Shown: positions 42,734 through 51,858 of the stretch, piece after piece | Layout: every line of letters starts with the position of its first letter | Position numbering within the stretch: the first letter of the stretch is position 1 | Position numbers and translations under genes: made by a program | Assembly (NCBI GenBank): GCA_963724645.1 | Contig: CAVRVJ010000007.1 | Location: 248,001-312,000, forward strand | Source of the DNA: CAVXSP01 sp963724645 | GTDB lineage: Bacteria > Acidobacteriota > Vicinamibacteria > Vicinamibacterales > SCN-69-37 | Length of the DNA stretch: 64,000 nucleotides | Direction: 5' to 3' | Notes under the pieces: model-generated | What the model saw: the letters and a program-made list of their open reading frames with translations, nothing else | Database searches by the model: none | Told to the model about the DNA's origin: nothing

Positions 42734-44474
42734 TTACCAACCGCCTCCACGACCGCCGCGGCCGGCCCCTCGCATCGGCTCGATGGTCGGTGGTTCCGGT
42801 GGTGCGACTGCCGGCGGCAGCGTCCCGCCCATCTTGAACGCCCAGAGATTGTCGCCGGGTGCTGACATCTGGTAGCCACGCGTACCACCAGAAAGAATCG
42901 CGACGTACTGCTGGCCGCCGACTTCGTAGGTGATCGCCGGCGCGTTCGCGCCCGCGCCGGTCTGGAACGACCAGAGCTCGTTGCCGTTCTTCATGTCCCA
43001 GGCCAGCAGGCGGCCGTCGGGCTCGCCATGAAAGATCAGTCCCGTGGCGGTGCCGAGCAGTCCGCTGCCGCCGCCGATCGGATACTTCAATCCCTTCTGC
43101 CACACGATCTTGTTCGTCGCGGGATTCATGGCGGTGAGCGTGCCGGCACGGAGCGCGTTCGGCCGGACGCGAGAAGCCGCCGTTCTGCGAAAACGCCGAG
43201 AGGATGATCGATCCGGGAAGGTAGACGAGGTGCGTGTCTGGGCTGTACGTCATCGGCGCCCACGTCATGCCGCCCTGCGTGCCCGGTGCCATCACGACCG
43301 GCTCATCGAAGTAGGCGCCGAAGATGCAGGAACTCTTCATCCCCGCCGGGACGCTCTCGGGCTGCGGGCACGTCGGCACGTACGAATCGCCAATCGGATA
43401 TGGCTGCGTCTTTGCGGTCTTGATGCGTGGTTCCTGCGGCACGTCCCGTTCCTCGATGCCGACGAGCGGTTTGCCGTTCGTGCGATCGAAGATGTAGAGA
43501 AATCCCGTCTTTCCTGAGTGAAGGACCACCTTCCGCGTCTGGCCCTGATACGGGATGTCGGCCAACACAGGGGACACGACGTTGTCGTAGTCCCAGACGT
43601 CGTGATGCACTTCCTGAAAGTGCCACTTGTACGCGCCGGTCTTCAAATCGAGCGCGACGATGGATGAGGCATACAGGTTGTCGCCGCCGCGCACGGAACC
43701 GTCGAAATCCGGCCACGCATTGCCGGTCGCGATGTAGACCATGCCGAGCGCCGGGTCGATCGCCGGATGCGTCCACACCGGCGCGCCTCCGCGCATCCAC
43801 GAGTCGCCTTCCCAGGTCTCATGGCCTTTCTCGCCCGGTCCAGGAATCAGCCAGAAGCCCCACGCCTGCTTGCCGGTCGTCGCGTCGAACGCGCCGAAGA
43901 ATCCGCGCACGCCCGCTTCGCCACCTGACACGCCCGTGTAGACGAGTCCGTCGTAATAGATCGGCGGCGCCTGCGTCGTGCCGCGCTCGCCACCCACCGT
44001 GGTCGTCCACACGGTGGAGCCGTCTTTCTGATCGAGGGCGACGAGCGTGTTGCCGCCGCCGGCCGAAAACACTTTGCCATCCGCTGCGACGACCCCTCGA
44101 TTCGCGCCGCGACCGGTGTTGCCGGTTGGCTGATGCTTCCACTTCACCGCGCCTGTGGCGGCATCGATCGCGAGCACCGTGTTCCCCGCGGAGACGTACA
44201 TCACGCCGTCGACGACGACAGGCGTCGCCTGCATGCTGCCGGGCGTGCCGTCCATGACGTGCGTCATCCACGCGCCACCGAGGCGACCCACGTTGGCCGG
44301 TGTGATGCGGGTGAGCGTCGAGTAGCGCTGGTTGCCGAGGTCGCCGCCCGGGAGAGGGAAATCCTTGCCGGCCGCCGCGGACGCGCCACCGCGCTGTCCG
44401 CCGACGATCGCGGCGCCGAGCGAGAACAGAGCGGCGACGATGGTCGCGGCCACCGAAACGCGATTCTTCAACAT
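42734..44474 (-). pseudogene. PQQ-dependent dehydrogenase 2, one frameshift
   Basis: The start is ATG 44472-44474 with a signal peptide 'VAATIVAALFSLGAAIVGG'. Propeller motifs are 'DFPLPGGDLGNQRYSTLTRITPANVGRLGGAW', 'VLAIDAATGAVKWKHQ', 'WHFQEVHHDVWDYDNVVSPVL' and 'LYIFDRTNGKPLVGIEER'. At about 43165 the reading shifts and continues 'NPATNKIVWQKGLKYPIGGGSG', 'GQQYVAILSGGTRGY', ending 42734. One indel therefore separates about 440 and 130 residues of a complete quinoprotein. A sequence error is likely. It starts the two-gene quinoprotein operon, next to tRNA-Pro. Confidence 0.82.
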
Positions 44475-44957
44475 GCCGTGGTCCGTGGTGCTCCTGCGAC
44501 TCTGCGAGTTCCGGGGAGAGTCTACCATCCGGTACGGAGGACCATTCGCTCTGGTGCGGTGGGTGAAAGGTTCAGAAATGCGGTCACGCCGCACGTACAT
44601 CCTCGTGAACGAGACCGCCGAGACGATCACGACGCAGGATCCGAGGGTTGGCCAAGACGGTCGCCGTCCCAGAGGGCGCCTCCGCTGGGTTGGGTGCCGT
44701 TCCACCCTCTCCTTTCGCCCCAACCCCGCGATGGACGTTCGTCTCGCCAGCGCGGATCACCCGAGCGTGACAACGCCCACCCTGTGAGGTGTTTTAATCC
44801 GGCCTGGCTAAAATAACGACCTTTTCGAGTGGTTCGACATTCCAGCAAGCGTGAACGCGCGCGAACTCGGCGTTCAAAACGAAAACGAAAAGGGCGCCCT
44901 GGCGCGGCGCCCTTTGTTGACTTCCGTTGCAATCTCGTTGCAATCACATGTGAAAAG

Positions 44958-45034
44958 TGGTCGGGGCGACTGGATTCGAACCAGCGACCCCCTGCGCCCA
45001 AGGCAGGTGCGCTACCAGGCTGCGCTACGCCCCG
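44958..45034 (-). tRNA. tRNA-Pro (UGG anticodon)
   Basis: 77 nt including an encoded CCA. Acceptor stem CGGGGCG/CGCCCCG, D arm GCGC...GCGC, anticodon stem CCTGC/GCAGG with loop CTTGGGC (anticodon TGG), T arm GCTGG-TTCGAAT-CCAGC-type pairing. The 3' 46-49 bp recur at 28356 and 36371, marking it as an integration target. Confidence 0.93.
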
Positions 45035-45384
45035 ACTCTGAAACGACTCGATCTTACTGCATGTCCCAACGGCACATTCATTGCTCTACTTCGTTTTCGT
45101 CGAAAACCTGCCCCAGAACTGTTCCAGAACGACCCGGCCTGTCCCAAAACTCCGCCCTCGTTCGCCGACCGGTTCAACTTCTGAAGCGCCTCGCGTTTCA
45201 TCTGCAGCTTCATCTGCGAGTACTTCTTGAACACCTTCGCGTCACCCTGCCGCAGGAGCTGGGTGACCCATTCGTCGGCCACGCCGCCGGCGCTCAAGCG
45301 CGTGGCGTACGTGGTTCGCAGGTCGTAGATCCGAAAGTACGGGATCTTGGCCCGTCGAAGCGTCGCCGTCCACGCGGTCCTACA
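45025..45384 (-). pseudogene. Tyrosine recombinase (phage integrase) C-terminal fragment
   Basis: The minus-strand frame reads 'LRRAKIPYFRIYDLRTTYAT', 'RLSAGGVADEWVTQLLRQGD', 'AKVFKKYSQMKLQMKREALQ', 'KLNRSANEGG'. 'YDLRTTYATRL' is the box II region with its catalytic Arg. The nucleophile Tyr is expected in 'FKKYSQMK'. The N-terminal two thirds are replaced at about 45384 by a DUF1801 fragment. The 3' end runs into the 5' end of tRNA-Pro. It is probably the relic of the integrase that used this tRNA. Confidence 0.75.
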
Positions 45385-45603
45385 AGAAGGCCGTGAAGCT
45401 GACGTTCGCCAAGGGCGCGTTTCTGAGAGATCCGAACCGCCTGTTCAACTCGAGCGTCGACGGCAACGTCCGCCGCGCGATCGACATCCAAGAAGGAGAG
45501 GAGATTGACGAGTCCGCCTTCAAGGCGCTCGTCCGTCAGGCCGGTCGTGCTCAACCGATCCGACAAGGCGAAATCGTCGAAGAGAGGGAAGCCCTGGCGA
45601 CGC
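45385..45603 (+). pseudogene. DUF1801 C-terminal fragment
   Basis: 'VKLTFAKGAFLRDPNRLFNS' and 'RRAIDIQEGEEIDESAFKAL' match the second half of the DUF1801 gene at 18467-18888 at both protein and DNA level. The first half is missing at the integrase junction, and a one-base indel near 45540 disturbs the tail. Confidence 0.7.
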
Positions 45604-45616
45604 AGCCAGCTAGTAG

Positions 45617-45649
45617 TTGACAGCCAGTATTATTAAGTTATTAATACTG
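45617..45649 (+). promoter_or_regulatory. Promoter with 8-bp dyad operator upstream of padR
   Basis: TTGACA (45617-45622) is followed by A/T-rich -10-like sequence (TAATAC at 45642-45647). The inverted repeat CAGTATTA (45625-45632) / TAATACTG (45642-45649) covers the spacer and -10 region, as expected for PadR autorepression. Confidence 0.55.
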
Positions 45650-45651
45650 CC

Positions 45652-46012
45652 GTGGACGACAGCCACGCCCGGAAAATTCCAGAAAGAACTGAACGCCGGG
45701 CTCGTCGCCCTGGTCCTGCTCGCCGTGCTCCACCGCGCCACAGAGGATCTGTACGGGTACGAGATCGCCAAGCGACTGCAGCGCGCCAACTCGGGCGACG
45801 CGCTGTTCAAGGAAGGGACGATCTATCCGGTGCTGCGCGCGCTCAGCGCGGCCGGATTCCTGACTAGCCACGTCGTGCCGTCCTCCGCTGGGCCGCCACG
45901 GCGCTACTACCGGATCACCGAGGACGGGCGGGCGCTTCTTGCCCAGTGGACCGGCATCTGGGGCCGGACGCGCGATTTCGTCGAACGTTTCCTTCAAGGA
46001 ACCGACTCATGA
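45652..46012 (+). CDS. PadR-family transcriptional regulator (N-terminal frameshift likely)
   Basis: About 120 aa. The core reads 'KFQKELNAGLVALVLLAVLHRATEDLYGYEIAKRLQRAN', 'ALFKEGTIYPVLRALSAAGFL', 'PPRRYYRITEDGRALLAQW', the PadR winged helix and dimer helix. The main frame has no good start. GTG 45652 gives 'VDDSHARK' and would join the main frame if the AAAA run at 45673-45676 were one base shorter. I place the start there. The TTG at 45617 lies in the promoter and is rejected. Confidence 0.8.
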
Positions 46013-46355
46013 ATCTCTTGGTCTGTGCGCCGCCCTCGTGCTGATGATTGTGTTCGGCAGCGTGATGGGACTCGTCGGGGCTGACGCGAGCGAGGGTGCC
46101 GATGTGGCCCTGCCGATCATTGGTCTGACCGGTGGGGTCGTCGTGATGCTCATCGTCATCACGTCACTGCCGGCGGTCATCATCGGGTACGGGCTGTACC
46201 GGATCCAGCCGTGGAGCCGCATTGCCGGCATCGTGCTGTCAATCGTGTCGCTGTGCTGGTTTCCGTTGGGAACGATTATCGGGATCTACGGCTTGTGGGT
46301 GCTCTTCTCGCCCGACGGCCAGCGGCTCTTCGAATCGGAGAGCGCGCGCGTGTGA
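46010..46355 (+). CDS. Small membrane protein of the padR operon
   Basis: About 110 aa with three hydrophobic segments ('LGLCAALVLMIVFGSVMGLVG', 'IIGLTGGVVVMLIVITSLPAVI', 'IAGIVLSIVSLCWFPLGTIIG') and 'YRIQPWSRIAG', a set often found after padR in Acidobacteria. ATG 46010 gives 'MNLL' but is one base out of frame with the rest, so an indel near 46017 is likely. Internal starts at 46038 (GTG) or 46044 (ATG) are in frame. It overlaps the padR stop (ATGA). Confidence 0.65.
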
Positions 46356-46374
46356 CCTACAAACCCTCGCCGCC

Positions 46375-48050
46375 GAGGGTAGATGCTATGTAGGCACCGA
46401 CCGGGCGGCTGAAGAGTACGGGCCGCCGCGTTAAGCTCCCCGCCATGTGCTTGTGGGGCACAACAAGGAGGGAGCTCAGATGACCGCAACGACCCGTTCG
46501 GCCGAGTGTAACGCAGCTGAGTACAACCTTGATGCTGGCCTTTGATCTGGGGAGTACGAAGTGGACGCTCGGGTTCACGACCGCTCCGGCGCAGCGCCCG
46601 CGCATTCGGACGATGCCGGCTGGAGACCTGGGCGCGCTCGTGAAGGAGATTCAGCTGGCGAAGGCGCGGTTCGGGTTGCCGTTCGGCACCCCGGTGCGCA
46701 GTTGTTACGAGGCGGGCCGGGATGGCTTCTGGCTCCACCGGTGGCTGCTCGCGCACGAGGTCGAGAACGTCGTGGTGGATGCCTCGAGCATCGAAGTCAA
46801 CCGGCGGGCGCGCCGGGCGAAGACCGATCGTCTCGACACGAGCAAGTTGTTGGCACTGCTCCTGCGGTGGAACGGGGGAGAACGGCACGTCTGGAGCATG
46901 GTGCATGTGCCCTCGCCGGAAGCCGAAGCGCACCGGCAGGTGACGCGGGAGATCGCGACGGTGCGCGAGGATCGGAAGTGCGTGCGCAATCGGATTCAGG
47001 CGTTGCTGGCGACGCAAGGCATCCGACTGGAACTGGACGCGAGGTTCCTGGCGCACCTGGCGACGGCGCAAACCGGCGACGGCCGCGCGCTGCCGGCGGC
47101 GTTCCGTCGGCGGCTCGAGCGCGAGTGGGCACACCTGGAGGCGATTGATGCGCGAATGACGGCGCTCGCGGCGGCCCGCGACGCGGAGATCGAGACGGGC
47201 ACCGATCGGGTGGCGGCGATCGCGCGGCAGTTGTGCACGATGCGCGGCGTGGCTGAAACCAGTGCGGCGGTGTTCAGCGCGGAGCTGTTTGGCACGCGCA
47301 CGTTTCAGAACGGCCGGCAAATCGGCGCTGTCATGGGGTTGGTGCCGGTTCCGTATCGGAGTGACCAGCGCGTGCAGGACCAGGGGATCAGCCGAGCTGG
47401 GCGCGCGGAGTTGCGGCGGATCGCCCTGCAACTGGCGTGGGGGTGGGTGCGCTGGCAACCAACAAGCGCGCTGACGCAATGGTTCCTCACGCGCTTTGGC
47501 CCGGCGGGCGGCCGGAGTAAACGGATCGGCATCGTGGCATTGGCGCGGAAACTGGCCATCGCGCTCTGGCGCTATGTGGAGCACGGGGTCCTGCCGGAGG
47601 GCGCCACGCTGAAGGGTAGCGGAAGGATCGCTGCAGGAGTCACGGATTCGCCGCGCCCGGTCGCGCGTGCATCCACTGGTGGCGAGCCGCTCGCGAATGT
47701 TTCGGGTTTCCGTTGACGGGAACCGTTTGATAGATGGAGCGGCTTGCCCCCTCGGTCCAGCGCATGCTTGCAGCTGGTGCGTGATCGCTCATCGCGGTCG
47801 CCACGGATAGAAGGTAGTCGGGCAGAGCTCGACGCCACACGGACCGCCAGTGGAACACGAGGTCGACGTGCGCGAGCACAGAGTGTGACTGGATCGACAG
47901 AGCCAGGGCTCAATGACACAGGGCATGGAGCGAAGTCTCACGCCGTGCCCAGAGGCTCCGTGTAGCACGCAGGAATGCTGGAGATCACCGGGAGCTTGAC
48001 AACAACGGGTAGCCTCATAGAAGGAAACATTAGACCCGTTCTCAGACGCT
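46375..48050 (+). mobile_element. IS110-family element, copy 1
   Basis: 1676 bp nearly identical to 55386-57061, with a handful of substitutions and two single-base indels. It lies between the padR operon and the sialidase-like gene. No terminal inverted repeats are seen, as usual for IS110. Shared sequence CTTCCTCTGGGACAGA follows immediately at 48051, whereas copy 2 has 44 extra bases before it. Confidence 0.88.
46481..47619 (+). pseudogene. IS110-family transposase, copy 1 (two indels)
   Basis: ATG 46481 gives 'MTATTRSAECNAA' and then hits a frameshift near 46518, with one extra G relative to copy 2. The rest is open from ATG 46529: 'MMLAFDLGSTKWTLGFT', 'AKTDRLDTSKLLALLLRW', 'QLCTMRGVAETSAAVFSAELFGT', 'DQGISRAGRAELRRIALQLAW'. 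At 47614-47616 one G is missing, so the TAG at 47617 is bypassed and translation would run to 47716. If the indels are assembly errors, the copy is intact. Confidence 0.85.
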
Positions 48051-48219
48051 CTTCCTCTGGGACAGAGACTTCACGAGGGCTTCTCCAGATTGACGCATCA
48101 AGGCGGCAATCTCGGTAAAGTCGCCTCTCTCCCACAACGCTTTGTTCGGATTCATAATCGCCGGAAATCGTATCACTACAATTCCTCCGTCCGGGCGCAG
48201 CGCCGCCTATACTCACCCC

Positions 48220-49392
48220 ATGGTGCGCGCGCTGCTCGGCGTCCTCCTTGCCCTGGCCACCTTTGGCGCTCCCCCGCCGCAGTCCTCGGGCGAATTGATC
48301 TTCCCGCTCGAGTCGTGGCACAACCATTCGTCGTCGGTGGCCGAACTGCCGAACGGCGACCTGCTCGTCTGCTGGTTTCACGGATCGGGCGAACGGACCG
48401 CTGACGACGTCCTGATTCGGGGCGCCCGCTGGAACCACGGCACCGGCAAATGGTCGGCGCCCTTCACCATGGCGGACACCCCGGGATTCCCCGAGACGAA
48501 CCCGGTGTTGTTCCTCGATGCCAAACAGCGACTCTTCTTCATGTGGCCGCTCATCGTCGCCCATCGCTGGGAGACGGCGCTGATGAAATACCGCATCTCG
48601 ACGGACTACCAGCAGACCTCCGGGCCGCCGAAGTGGGAGTTCCAGGACAACATCGTGTTGATTCCGAAGAACATCGCGGCTAAGACGCGCGAGTTAGCGG
48701 CGACCACCGCCGCCGGCGACGGGCCGCGAGCGGCGGCCGCCACGCGGCTCATCGAGCATGCCGACGATGAGTATTTCTCGCGGATGGGCTGGTTCACCCG
48801 CACGCATCCGCTGCAGTTGCCGTCGGGCCGCATCCTCGTGCCGATGTACTCCGACGGCTTCTCCTTCGGCATCATGGCGATCAGCGACGACGGCGGCTAC
48901 ACGTGGACCGGGAGCGAGCCGATTGTCGGCATCGGCGGCGTCCAGCCGTCGGTGGTGCGCAAGAACGATGGCACGCTCGTCGCCTACTTGCGGGATAACG
49001 GTCCGCCGCCCAAGCGCGCGCAGATGAGCGTGTCGAAGGACGACGGCGTGTCGTGGACGATCGCGCGCGACACGGACCTGCCCAACCCCGGCACGAGCAT
49101 CGAGGTGGTCCGTCTTCGCGACGGCCACTGGATCGCGGTGTTCAACGATCTCGAACAGGGGCGATATTCGCTGGTCGCCGCGATTTCAGAGGACGAGGGC
49201 GCGACGTGGGCGTTCCGCCACCATCTCGACGGCACTCCCGCGAAAGAAGTCCCGAGCCAGTATCACTACCCGTCGGTGATTCAGGCGCGCGATGGCGCCA
49301 TCCATGTCACCTACAGCTACTTCACGCCGGAGGGGAAGGCCATCAAGCACGTTCGGTTCAACGAGGACTGGGTGAGGGAAGGGGACCGGTAA
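48220..49392 (+). CDS. Sialidase-like (BNR/Asp-box) secreted protein
   Basis: 390 aa from ATG 48220 with a signal peptide 'VRALLGVLLALATFGAP'. Asp-box repeats occur as 'SDDGGYTWTG', 'SKDDGVSWTI' and 'SEDEGATWAF'. Other family phrases are 'SWHNHSSSVAELPNGDLLVCWFHGSGERTADDVLIRGARW', 'FPETNPVLFLD', 'GGVQPSVVRKNDGTLVAYLRDNG' and 'QYHYPSVIQARDGAIHVTYSY'. It has the six-bladed exo-alpha-sialidase (GH33-type) fold as annotated in many Acidobacteria and Planctomycetes. True sialidase activity is uncertain. Its promoter region is interrupted or replaced by IS110 copy 1, which ends 169 bp upstream. Confidence 0.82.
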   Translation: MVRALLGVLLALATFGAPPPQSSGELIFPLESWHNHSSSVAELPNGDLLVCWFHGSGERTADDVLIRGARWNHGTGKWSAPFTMADTPGFPETNPVLFLDAKQRLFFMWPLIVAHRWETALMKYRISTDYQQTSGPPKWEFQDNIVLIPKNIAAKTRELAATTAAGDGPRAAAATRLIEHADDEYFSRMGWFTRTHPLQLPSGRILVPMYSDGFSFGIMAISDDGGYTWTGSEPIVGIGGVQPSVVRKNDGTLVAYLRDNGPPPKRAQMSVSKDDGVSWTIARDTDLPNPGTSIEVVRLRDGHWIAVFNDLEQGRYSLVAAISEDEGATWAFRHHLDGTPAKEVPSQYHYPSVIQARDGAIHVTYSYFTPEGKAIKHVRFNEDWVREGDR

Positions 49393-49424
49393 CCCGCCGG
49401 CCTACGGCACACCACAGCCACTGT

Positions 49425-49868
49425 TCATGCACGTGCGCCCTTGGCGACTGGATTCTCCCACTTCACATTCGGGAACTTCGCGAAGTCGCCGTCCGTGGAG
49501 CAGACCCGGAGACCGTGTTCCATGGCGAGGGCGGCCAGATGGGCGTCGGGCACCATGCGGCTGGTGACACCAGAGCCCGCAAGCAGCCGCGCCATTAGCT
49601 CCGGATGCTCGGGGCCCGGCAGCGGGATCCATACGTTCTCCCGGGCGAGCCACTCGGCGACGCGAGTCCAAGCCTCAGCAGGCGTGACGGGTGCGTGGAC
49701 GATGACAGGATTCGACACGAGCCGGACGAACGCCAGAAGCGATGGCCACGGCACTCCGACGCGTGCCGGTTCGTTCAGTCGCCGCTCAAACCACTGCCGG
49801 GCCGCCTCGTGCTCGGGCGCAGCGGCGTCGTGGGCGTACACGAGGAGGTTCGCGTCGACCAGAATCAC
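49425..49868 (-). CDS. vapC: VapC-family PIN-domain toxin
   Basis: 147 aa from GTG 49866-49868, overlapping the antitoxin stop as GTGA. The PIN active-site acids are Asp in 'ILVDANLLVYAHD', Glu in 'ARQWFERRLNEP' and Asp in 'MVPDAHLAALAMEHGLRVCSTDGDFAKF'. VapC toxins are RNases that cleave tRNA or rRNA. It is second in the vapBC operon. Confidence 0.88.
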   Translation of the reverse strand: MILVDANLLVYAHDAAAPEHEAARQWFERRLNEPARVGVPWPSLLAFVRLVSNPVIVHAPVTPAEAWTRVAEWLARENVWIPLPGPEHPELMARLLAGSGVTSRMVPDAHLAALAMEHGLRVCSTDGDFAKFPNVKWENPVAKGARA

Positions 49869-50113
49869 TTGTGGGTCTCGCCCTCCGCTCGCGACAGCAC
49901 CTCTTCGACATTGTCGAGGCTGCCGACGCGACTGCCGCCGAGGTGCCACGGGTGCACGCGATACGGCTCCCGCTTCTCCGGGCGCTCGGTCAGCGCATCC
50001 AGACCGCGGCGCAGCGCGTCGTTCACAATATTCTTGAACCGCGTCTTCCGGCTCCTGGCTTCCCGCTTCAGCCGCGCCGCGACGTCCTCATCCAGCGTCA
50101 GCGTGGTTCTCAT
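49865..50113 (-). CDS. vapB: VapB-type ribbon-helix-helix antitoxin
   Basis: 82 aa: 'MRTTLTLDEDVAARLKREARSRKTRFKNIVNDALRRGL' is a ribbon-helix-helix DNA-binding N-terminus. The tail 'LTERPEKREPYRVHPWHLGGSRVGSLDNVEEVLSRAEG' would wrap the toxin. It precedes vapC with a 4-bp overlap. A 16-bp palindrome lies 41 bp upstream. Confidence 0.87.
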   Translation of the reverse strand: MRTTLTLDEDVAARLKREARSRKTRFKNIVNDALRRGLDALTERPEKREPYRVHPWHLGGSRVGSLDNVEEVLSRAEGETHK

Positions 50114-50153
50114 GCGCTGATGTTAGCATCTTGATGTAATGATGTCCACGTGA

Positions 50154-50169
50154 TGATGCCTAGGCATCA
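50154..50169. promoter_or_regulatory. Perfect palindrome TGATGCCTAGGCATCA, candidate VapB operator
   Basis: A 16-bp perfect palindrome lies upstream of vapB. The interval to the start contains further GATG-type repeats, as expected of a cooperatively bound autoregulatory site. Confidence 0.5.
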
Positions 50170-50206
50170 ACACAGCGAACCGGCCGGCACGGCATGATGA
50201 AGCGCA

Positions 50207-51050
50207 CTACCGCGGCGCGAGACGTTTCAATTCCTCGATCCAATGCTGAACGACGACGAGTCCCTGCTCCATCGTGCGGGTTTGTCCGATCACTGCTGCT
50301 GCGTCCTGCTCGGTCCCGCCAGGTTTGATCATCAGGAACCGTTTGCCGTCAGGTGACACATCGTAGACACGAGCAGTGGGGCCTACGGCTACGTCCAGAT
50401 ACGGCGTGTCGAAGAGTTTCGTGGGGTTGCCGGCTGTCCATGTCTTCCCCGGCTCGATGGGCACGCTCATCAAGGCGGCGGCCGGGCCCATGTAGAATAG
50501 CTGGCGCCCGTTGCGAGCCCACACGGGCCGCGTCCCGCCTGCGGTCGACACTTGCCATCGGCCACCATTCACATCCGGGAACGGCCGGACGTTCGCGCGT
50601 GCCCGAGCGATTGCCGATGAAGAACAGGCGGGAGCCGTCCGGCGTCCAAATGGGGTCCCAATTCTCGCCGATCATCTTGACGACGTCCTGTTCGTTCCGG
50701 CCGTCAGCATCCATGACATAGATGTGCGTGTCTTTCGACCCCGCGCGCGCGGGCACCGCATGAGCGATGAAGCGGCCGTCCGGTGACAGCGTAGCGCCTC
50801 CGATTGAATCCCGGCCGGCGTCGTAGGTCTTGATAATCCGCATGCTCCCGTCCGCCGCGGAAACCCACGCGAGGCTTCCTGGGCCAGCGGCGCCGCTCTC
50901 CGTGCGGCGCCGCACGTAGCAGAGGATCGCCTTGCCGTCAGGAAGCGCCGCGGTTGGCGGCTTCAAAAAGGCTGGTCCGGCCAACACGCGCCACCAGCCC
51001 AGCCGGCAGATCGTCCACCAGGACCGGATCGAGCCATCCTGACCCTGCAT
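50207..51050 (-). pseudogene. PD40/TolB-like propeller end, truncated and frameshifted
   Basis: Two frames make one propeller tail. The upstream one has 'DSIGGATLSPDGRFIAHAVP', 'THIYVMDADGRNEQDVVKMI' and 'DPIWTPDGSRLFFIGNRSG'. After about 50580 the other has 'NGGRWQVSTAGGTRPVWARN', 'GRQLFYMGPAAALMSVPIEP', 'VYDVSPDGKRFLMIK', 'LVVVQHWIEELKRLAPR'. This is the usual C-terminus of acidobacterial kinase-linked or S9-like propellers. The N-terminal part is missing, so it is a remnant. Confidence 0.65.
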
Positions 51051-51276
51051 GGGAAAGAAAGAGTATCGCTCCCCAATCCAGAGGCAATACGGAATGTGTA
51101 CGGGTTGTGTCAGAGGGGGCGCCGGGCTATTGTGCCGTCAACAGCGGAATAATCCGACGCGCGCGGAATCGTCCGCGCATGACCGCCCAGGCCCGGAGTG
51201 GAATCAGCGGATACGCCGTGCCCGGGGCGGCATCGTTTTCGCAGCATTCACCCTCGGACCGGTGTGAGGTAGCCCG

Positions 51277-51858
51277 ATGCGAGTGTTCGAAGCGGCAGGA
51301 CTGGCGGTGGTCGCCGGCGCAGCCATGAGCTGCGCGACGATGACCGTGAGCTCGCACGTCGAGCGAGGCCTGGATTTCGGCCAGTACCACACCTACCGCT
51401 GGACGGCGCCCGACGCCCTGCCCGCGGACGACCCGCGGCTCGGCCAGAATTCGCGCTTCCGGGACCACATGCTGGGAGCGGTCGAGAAAGAGCTGGCGGC
51501 GAGAGGATTCGAGCAAGCCGTTTCCGGAACCCCCGATCTGCTGATCCACTACCACGCGAGCGTCACGCGGCGGATCGACGTCAACCGCGTCGATGTTGAA
51601 AGCGGCTACTGCTATGAAGGGAATTGCGCGGCCAGGACGATCGAGTTCGAGGCGGGCACGATCGTGCTCGACATCGTCGACGCACGCACGAACCGGGTGA
51701 TCTGGCGCGGCTGGGCCCAACAGAACCTTGACGAGCTGCTCGGCAGCGGCGACCGGATGGCGCAGACGATTAACGAGGCCGTCCGCCGAATGCTGGAACG
51801 GTTTCCGGTCGCTCGCGTCGGCGCGAGGTCCGGCACGACCGGGCCAGGAGCAGGATGA
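51277..51858 (+). CDS. DUF4136 lipoprotein-like protein
   Basis: 193 aa from ATG 51277. The signal region has a possible lipobox Cys ('VVAGAAMSCATM'). The domain reads 'VERGLDFGQYHTYRWTAPDALPADDPRLGQNSRFRDHMLGAVEKELAARGFEQAVSGTPDLLIHYHASV', then 'GTIVLDIVDARTNRVIWRGWAQQNL'. This is the DUF4136 pattern, of unknown function in the outer envelope. A second DUF4136 gene overlaps its stop (ATGA). Confidence 0.85.
   Translation: MRVFEAAGLAVVAGAAMSCATMTVSSHVERGLDFGQYHTYRWTAPDALPADDPRLGQNSRFRDHMLGAVEKELAARGFEQAVSGTPDLLIHYHASVTRRIDVNRVDVESGYCYEGNCAARTIEFEAGTIVLDIVDARTNRVIWRGWAQQNLDELLGSGDRMAQTINEAVRRMLERFPVARVGARSGTTGPGAG

Noticed and set aside
45617..45652. TTG 45617 as the PadR start
   Set aside because: The TTG belongs to the TTGACA promoter element, and the first codons would cover the operator dyad.
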